Assembly (NCBI GenBank): GCA_030824075.1 | Contig: JAVBYJ010000081.1 | Coordinates: forward strand, 1-64,000 | Length of the DNA stretch: 64,000 nucleotides | From: Geothrix sp. | Lineage (GTDB): Bacteria; Acidobacteriota; Holophagae; Holophagales; Holophagaceae | Direction: 5' to 3' | Part shown: piece by piece, positions 60,582 through 64,000 of the stretch | How the letters are laid out: every line of letters begins with the position of its first letter | How positions within the stretch are numbered: the first letter of the stretch is position 1 | Program-made: the position numbers and the translations under genes | Notes under the pieces: model-generated | The model's database searches: none | What the model was told of the DNA's origin: nothing | The model's input: only the letters and a program-made list of their open reading frames with translations

Positions 60582-61370
60582 TCAGGCGTTCAGGGCCCGG
60601 AACGTCGCTCCTTCCGGGACCTCGATCCCAAAGGCCTCGCGAAGCATGGGGATCACCTCCTCCGGCGCCAGCTCGCGGCCCTCCACGTGGTCACCGCGCA
60701 GTTCCGCATAGGCCCGGTTGCGGAGGATGCGGCGCACTTCCGGGCCCGGCAGCTGGGCCGTGAGGGTCCTGATGAACCGCGACTCCGGGTGGGTGCCGGT
60801 GTAGTGGTTGGCCATCTCGAAATCGATGGGAAACCGTGACTCGGGCACGAAGGCATAAAGGTCCTCCCAGGCACCCATGGAAAAGGATTGAAGGACGCGA
60901 AGGTGGCCCTCCTCCACCACCCGAAAGGTGTCCAGGAACTGGCGATGGGTCCCACCGTCCACGGGGACGGGATGCAGCAGACCCCGGCCGCCGAATCCCA
61001 CATCGCTGAGCCAAAGCGCCCCCTCCACCTGGACCAGCAGCAGCATGTGCGTGCGGGGAAGCACCTCCGAGGCACCTAACCTGACCCGGGCCTCGCAGGG
61101 GAAGGCGTTGAACCCGACAGCCCTCAGCACCGCGAGGAACAGCGTGTTGTGCTCGAAGCAGTAGCCGCCGCGCCGTCGTTGCACCAGCTTGTCCTGGAGC
61201 GCGGTCAGGTCCAGGCGAATGGGCAGGCCCATCTGGATGTCGAGGTTCTCGAAAGGAATCGTCGTGGCATGGGCCAGATGCAGTGCCCTGAACCCAGGCA
61301 GATCCGCCGCGGGGGCGGTTTCAAGTCCGATGCGCCGGAGGTACGCCGCCAGGTTCAGCTCAGCGGACAT
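60582..61370 (-). CDS. nat: Arylamine N-acetyltransferase
   Basis: A 262-residue NAT. The catalytic triad is Cys71 (RRRGGYCFEHN), His108 (LPRTHMLLLV) and Asp123 (LWLSDVGFGG), matching the positions in Salmonella NAT (69/107/122) within two residues. ATTIPFENLDIQMG is the family's N-terminal element. It transfers acetyl from acetyl-CoA to arylamines or hydrazines. ATG 61370 is used; it overlaps the end of the tautomerase gene by 11 bases. Confidence 0.93.
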   Translation of the reverse strand: MSAELNLAAYLRRIGLETAPAADLPGFRALHLAHATTIPFENLDIQMGLPIRLDLTALQDKLVQRRRGGYCFEHNTLFLAVLRAVGFNAFPCEARVRLGASEVLPRTHMLLLVQVEGALWLSDVGFGGRGLLHPVPVDGGTHRQFLDTFRVVEEGHLRVLQSFSMGAWEDLYAFVPESRFPIDFEMANHYTGTHPESRFIRTLTAQLPGPEVRRILRNRAYAELRGDHVEGRELAPEEVIPMLREAFGIEVPEGATFRALNA

Positions 61371-61740
61371 ACGGGGCTTCACCCTTTCCAAAGGACCAGT
61401 CGGCCAGATCGTTCTCCACGAGGCAGATCATCACGTCCTCCGGACGAAGGCCGGGATCGGTCGCCAGATTCTCCACGATTCGGCGATAGAGGGCCTGTTT
61501 CATCTCCACGGTGCGTCCCTTCCGCAGAGTAATCTGCACAGCCACCCATGCCAGTGACCGCTCGATACCCAGGTAGTGCGCGTCAAAGATCAGGCCGGAG
61601 GCGTGCTCAGTGAGGATGTGGAAACGGTCGTTCGGGGGTACCTGGATCGTGCTTTCCATGGCCTCCTGCACCCCATCGGAGAGGGCCTGCCGATGGGCTT
61701 CGGTCATGCCAGCGGGGTGGGAGATGCGAACAAGGGGCAT
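61360..61740 (-). CDS. Tautomerase-family protein
   Basis: A 126-residue protein beginning MPLVRISHPAG. After methionine removal Pro would be N-terminal and could act as catalytic base, as in 4-oxalocrotonate tautomerase relatives. The length equals a fused pair of the basic 60-residue beta-alpha-beta units, as in MIF- or DUF-type trimers. RTVEMKQALYRRIVENLATDPGL is the second helix. The substrate is unknown. It overlaps nat, so the two genes are co-transcribed. Confidence 0.82.
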   Translation of the reverse strand: MPLVRISHPAGMTEAHRQALSDGVQEAMESTIQVPPNDRFHILTEHASGLIFDAHYLGIERSLAWVAVQITLRKGRTVEMKQALYRRIVENLATDPGLRPEDVMICLVENDLADWSFGKGEAPYVR

Positions 61741-61801
61741 GGGAGCTCCTGGATGGGAAGGCGATCATTCTAGCCCTGACCTCGCCGATCCATCTGCCGG
61801 C

Positions 61802-62287
61802 CTACCGGATATGCCAGGCCGCCAGGTTGCGCCGAATCTGCGCCGCATGGATCTCCAGATGCTCCCCGTAGCTTCGCAGCCAGTCATCGGTGCCGTCGGG
61901 GCCACTGTGCGTGTGGCGGCCCCTGCGGCCCCAGGCCTCCTCAGGGAGCCTCGACAGCGTTGCCAGGGTGTGGGCACGGACCACCTCCACCAGGTGGAGG
62001 GCCTGCTCCGGATCCGAGGCGTGGTAGTCGAAGCGACGGGCCCAGACGTTCTCGTCGTAGCCCACGATGAGGGGCTCAGCCTCGGCCAGCAGGAGCCGGA
62101 TGCGGATGGCCGCGTAGGTCTCCGAATCCGCGCAGTGGACAACCACCTCATGGGCGCTCCAGCGGCCCGCGCCCGGCCGCCAGGTCCGGGCCTCGGCGGG
62201 GATGGCCTCCCAGGCCAGGCGCAGGAGGGCTGGGCCCTCCGCATAGCGGCGGAGAAGGACGTCACGGGCGGCAGCGTCGAAGGGCAT
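61802..62287 (-). CDS. DinB-like metal-binding four-helix protein
   Basis: A 161-residue DinB/YfiT-like protein. The three-histidine metal site is partly visible: a histidine near residue 46-51 (GRWSAHEVVVHCADSE) and two near the C-terminus (YGEHLEIHAAQI). Relatives are thiol-dependent S-transferases or have no known role. ATG 62287 is the correct start; the open frame continuing upstream is the antisense of gamma-glutamyltransferase and has no meaning. Confidence 0.83.
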   Translation of the reverse strand: MPFDAAARDVLLRRYAEGPALLRLAWEAIPAEARTWRPGAGRWSAHEVVVHCADSETYAAIRIRLLLAEAEPLIVGYDENVWARRFDYHASDPEQALHLVEVVRAHTLATLSRLPEEAWGRRGRHTHSGPDGTDDWLRSYGEHLEIHAAQIRRNLAAWHIR

Positions 62288-62386
62288 GGGGCACCTCACA
62301 TTCAGGATGGGGCTCGGCCGACAGAATTGAAGCCTCAACTTGCGAGGCAACCGTGGTTTCATAGAGGCCACCCCCTTGGAGGTTCC

Positions 62387-64000
62387 ATGCGCGTTTCCCT
62401 GGCATGCCTCGCCCTGTCTCTCGCTGCCCTGTCGCTGCAATCCGGCGATCGCGTCACGGGCCGGGCCTTCGCCACCCGCTCCGAGGTGGCGGCCCAGCAC
62501 GGCATGGCCTGCACGAGCCAGGCCCTGGTCACGCAGATTGCGCTGGATGTCCTGAAGCAGGGTGGCTCCGCCGTCGATGCCGCCATCGCGGCGGATGCGG
62601 CCCTGGGCCTTATGGAGCCCACGGGCAGCGGCATGGGGGGCGACCTGTACGCCATCGTCTGGGATGCGAAGACGAAGAAGCTGCACGGCCTCAACGCCAG
62701 TGGCCGTTCGCCGAAAGCACTCACCCTGGACCATTTCAGGAAGCTGGGATTGAAGCACATCCCACCCCATGGCCCCCTGCCCGTGAGCGTGCCGGGCTGC
62801 GTGGACGGCTGGTTCGAGTTGCACAAGAAGTTCGGCAACCTGCCCATGGCCCAGGTCCTGGCACCAGCCATCCGCTATGCGAAGGACGGCTTCCCTGTCT
62901 CGGAACTCATCGCCTATTACTGGGGCCGCAGCGTGCCAGTCCTGGGCAAGTTCCCCGGATTTCTCGACACCTTCACCGTGGACGGCAAGCGCGCACCCAA
63001 GAACGGCGAGATCTTCCGCAATCCCCGGCTGGCGAAAACGCTGGAGCTCCTCGCCAAGGACGGCCGCGACGCCTTCTACAAGGGCGAGATCGCCCGCAAG
63101 ATCGACGCCTACATGAAGACCCAGGGCGGCTTCCTCAGCTACGAGGACCTGGCCGCCCATCGCTCGGACTGGGTGGAGCCCGTCAGCGTGAACTACCGCG
63201 GCTACGATGTGTGGGAGCTCCCGCCCAACGGCCAGGGCATCGCAGCGCTCCAGATGCTGAACATTCTTGAGGGCTACGATTTCTCCAAGATCCCCTTCGG
63301 AAGCCCCCGCCACGTCCACCTCTTCACCGAAGCCAAGAAGCTGGCCTTCGAGGATCGGGCCAAGTTCTACGCCGATGCCGCCTTCATGAAGGTGCCCCTC
63401 ACCTGGCTGCTGTCCAAGGACTACGCGGCCCAGCGCCGGGCCCTTATCGATGAGAACCGCGCTTCGCGCCGCCTGGAGGCTGGGCATCCACCGCTGAAGG
63501 AAGGCGACACCATCTACCTCACCACCGCCGATGGGGACGGCAACATGGTGAGCCTCATCCAGAGCAACTACCGGGGCATGGGCAGCGGCATGACACCCGG
63601 CGACCTGGGCTTCTGCCTCCAGGACCGGGGGGAGCTGTTCAACCTCGAAGAGGGGAATGCCAACAGCTATGCCCCGGGCAAGCGCCCCTTCCACACCATC
63701 ATCCCGGGCTTCATCACCAAGGACGGCCAGCCCTTCCTCAGCTACGGCGTCATGGGTGGCGAATTCCAGCCCATCGGCCACGCGCAGATCGTCATGAACA
63801 TGGTCGACTTCGCCATGAACGCCCAGGAGGCCGGGGACGCGCCCCGCATGAGCCACGACGGCTCCCCGGAGCCCACGGGCGAGAAGGGCAAACTGCCTGG
63901 CACCATCCAGCTGGAGAGCGGCTTCCCCTATGAAACAGTGCGGGAACTGATGAATTACGGCCACGGCGTGGGCTGGCTGTTCGGCGGCTATGGCGGCTAC
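62387..64000 (+). CDS. ggt: Gamma-glutamyltransferase-family protein, 3' end outside the window
   Basis: 538 codons are visible and the frame is open at the window edge. A signal peptide (MRVSLACLALSLAALSLQSG) precedes the large-subunit signatures GGSAVDAAIAADAALGLMEPTGSGMGGD and PVSVPGCVDGWFELHKKFG. The autocleavage/nucleophile region reads GDTIYLTTADGDGNMVSLIQS; the Thr after GD is the probable nucleophile, though Ile-Tyr-Leu replaces the usual His-Tyr/Phe-Ser. It is expected to cleave glutathione or other gamma-glutamyl compounds in the periplasm. TTGGAGG precedes ATG 62387. About 30-60 residues are missing. Confidence 0.9.
   Translation, partial: MRVSLACLALSLAALSLQSGDRVTGRAFATRSEVAAQHGMACTSQALVTQIALDVLKQGGSAVDAAIAADAALGLMEPTGSGMGGDLYAIVWDAKTKKLHGLNASGRSPKALTLDHFRKLGLKHIPPHGPLPVSVPGCVDGWFELHKKFGNLPMAQVLAPAIRYAKDGFPVSELIAYYWGRSVPVLGKFPGFLDTFTVDGKRAPKNGEIFRNPRLAKTLELLAKDGRDAFYKGEIARKIDAYMKTQGGFLSYEDLAAHRSDWVEPVSVNYRGYDVWELPPNGQGIAALQMLNILEGYDFSKIPFGSPRHVHLFTEAKKLAFEDRAKFYADAAFMKVPLTWLLSKDYAAQRRALIDENRASRRLEAGHPPLKEGDTIYLTTADGDGNMVSLIQSNYRGMGSGMTPGDLGFCLQDRGELFNLEEGNANSYAPGKRPFHTIIPGFITKDGQPFLSYGVMGGEFQPIGHAQIVMNMVDFAMNAQEAGDAPRMSHDGSPEPTGEKGKLPGTIQLESGFPYETVRELMNYGHGVGWLFGGYGGY

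Noticed and set aside
61802..63964. A 720-codon minus-strand open frame antisense to gamma-glutamyltransferase
   Set aside because: Only the first-transcribed end up to the ATG at 62287 matches a family (DinB-like) downstream. The rest is the shadow of the well-conserved ggt on the plus strand.

Overview
The window looks like chromosomal DNA from a GC-rich, Gram-negative (diderm) bacterium. Lipid A synthesis (LpxD), lipoprotein maturation (Lgt), a muropeptide permease (AmpG), chemosensory genes and many hybrid histidine kinases point that way. My best guess is an acidobacterium of the Holophaga/Geothrix type. That rests on overall gene content and style, not on a marker gene, and is inference. 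Most genes sit in short operons with 1-4 base ATGA/GTGA overlaps. Many operon ends carry long, perfect hairpins.

Layout. 0-12 kb: housekeeping and envelope genes (PfkB kinase, LysM protein, rsmG, ybeY with an unusual basic tail, a TPR membrane protein, yebC, M14 peptidase, Gfo/Idh oxidoreductase, serine hydrolase, SpoIID protein). 12-16 kb: an unknown protein, a cysteine-type molybdopterin formate dehydrogenase and a dCMP deaminase. 16-21 kb: an exported protein, then a coupled pair of a two-domain glycosyltransferase and a GH130 phosphorylase, then tRNA-Arg(CCU). 21-30 kb: TatD, TcdA, a hybrid histidine kinase, an ABC-F protein with a decayed partial copy of itself downstream, a BlaI/BlaR1-like operon with a readable promoter-operator, and ssb. 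30-33.5 kb: GATase, enoyl-CoA hydratase, a small cysteine protein, a PH-like protein and an unpaired C-terminal transketolase subunit; two imperfect palindromic intergenic repeats lie here.

33.5-39.1 kb is the accessory, decaying part. It holds a broken response regulator/kinase, two orphan genes in more AT-rich DNA, and an IS91-type transposase destroyed by a frameshift, a nonsense codon and an inserted IS481-type element with visible 6-bp target duplications.

39-54 kb: HrpB helicase, GNAT, AcpS, then a signalling run (cheR, two HDOD proteins, cheB, a FliK-like protein, two histidine kinases), then lpxD, a heptamer tandem repeat, lgt, an RluA-family synthase and a rhodanese without its cysteine. 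54-64 kb: exported NTF2-like protein, AmpG-like permease, acetyl-CoA synthetase, YbaK-type deacylase, a 24-codon SDR remnant, rhomboid protease, arylamine N-acetyltransferase, tautomerase, DinB-like protein, and a gamma-glutamyltransferase cut by the window edge.

I did not find a clear new defence, CRISPR or prophage system. The best leads are the glycosyltransferase/GH130 pair, the BlaR1 operon with its third gene, the YbeY tail and the nested, decaying mobile elements.
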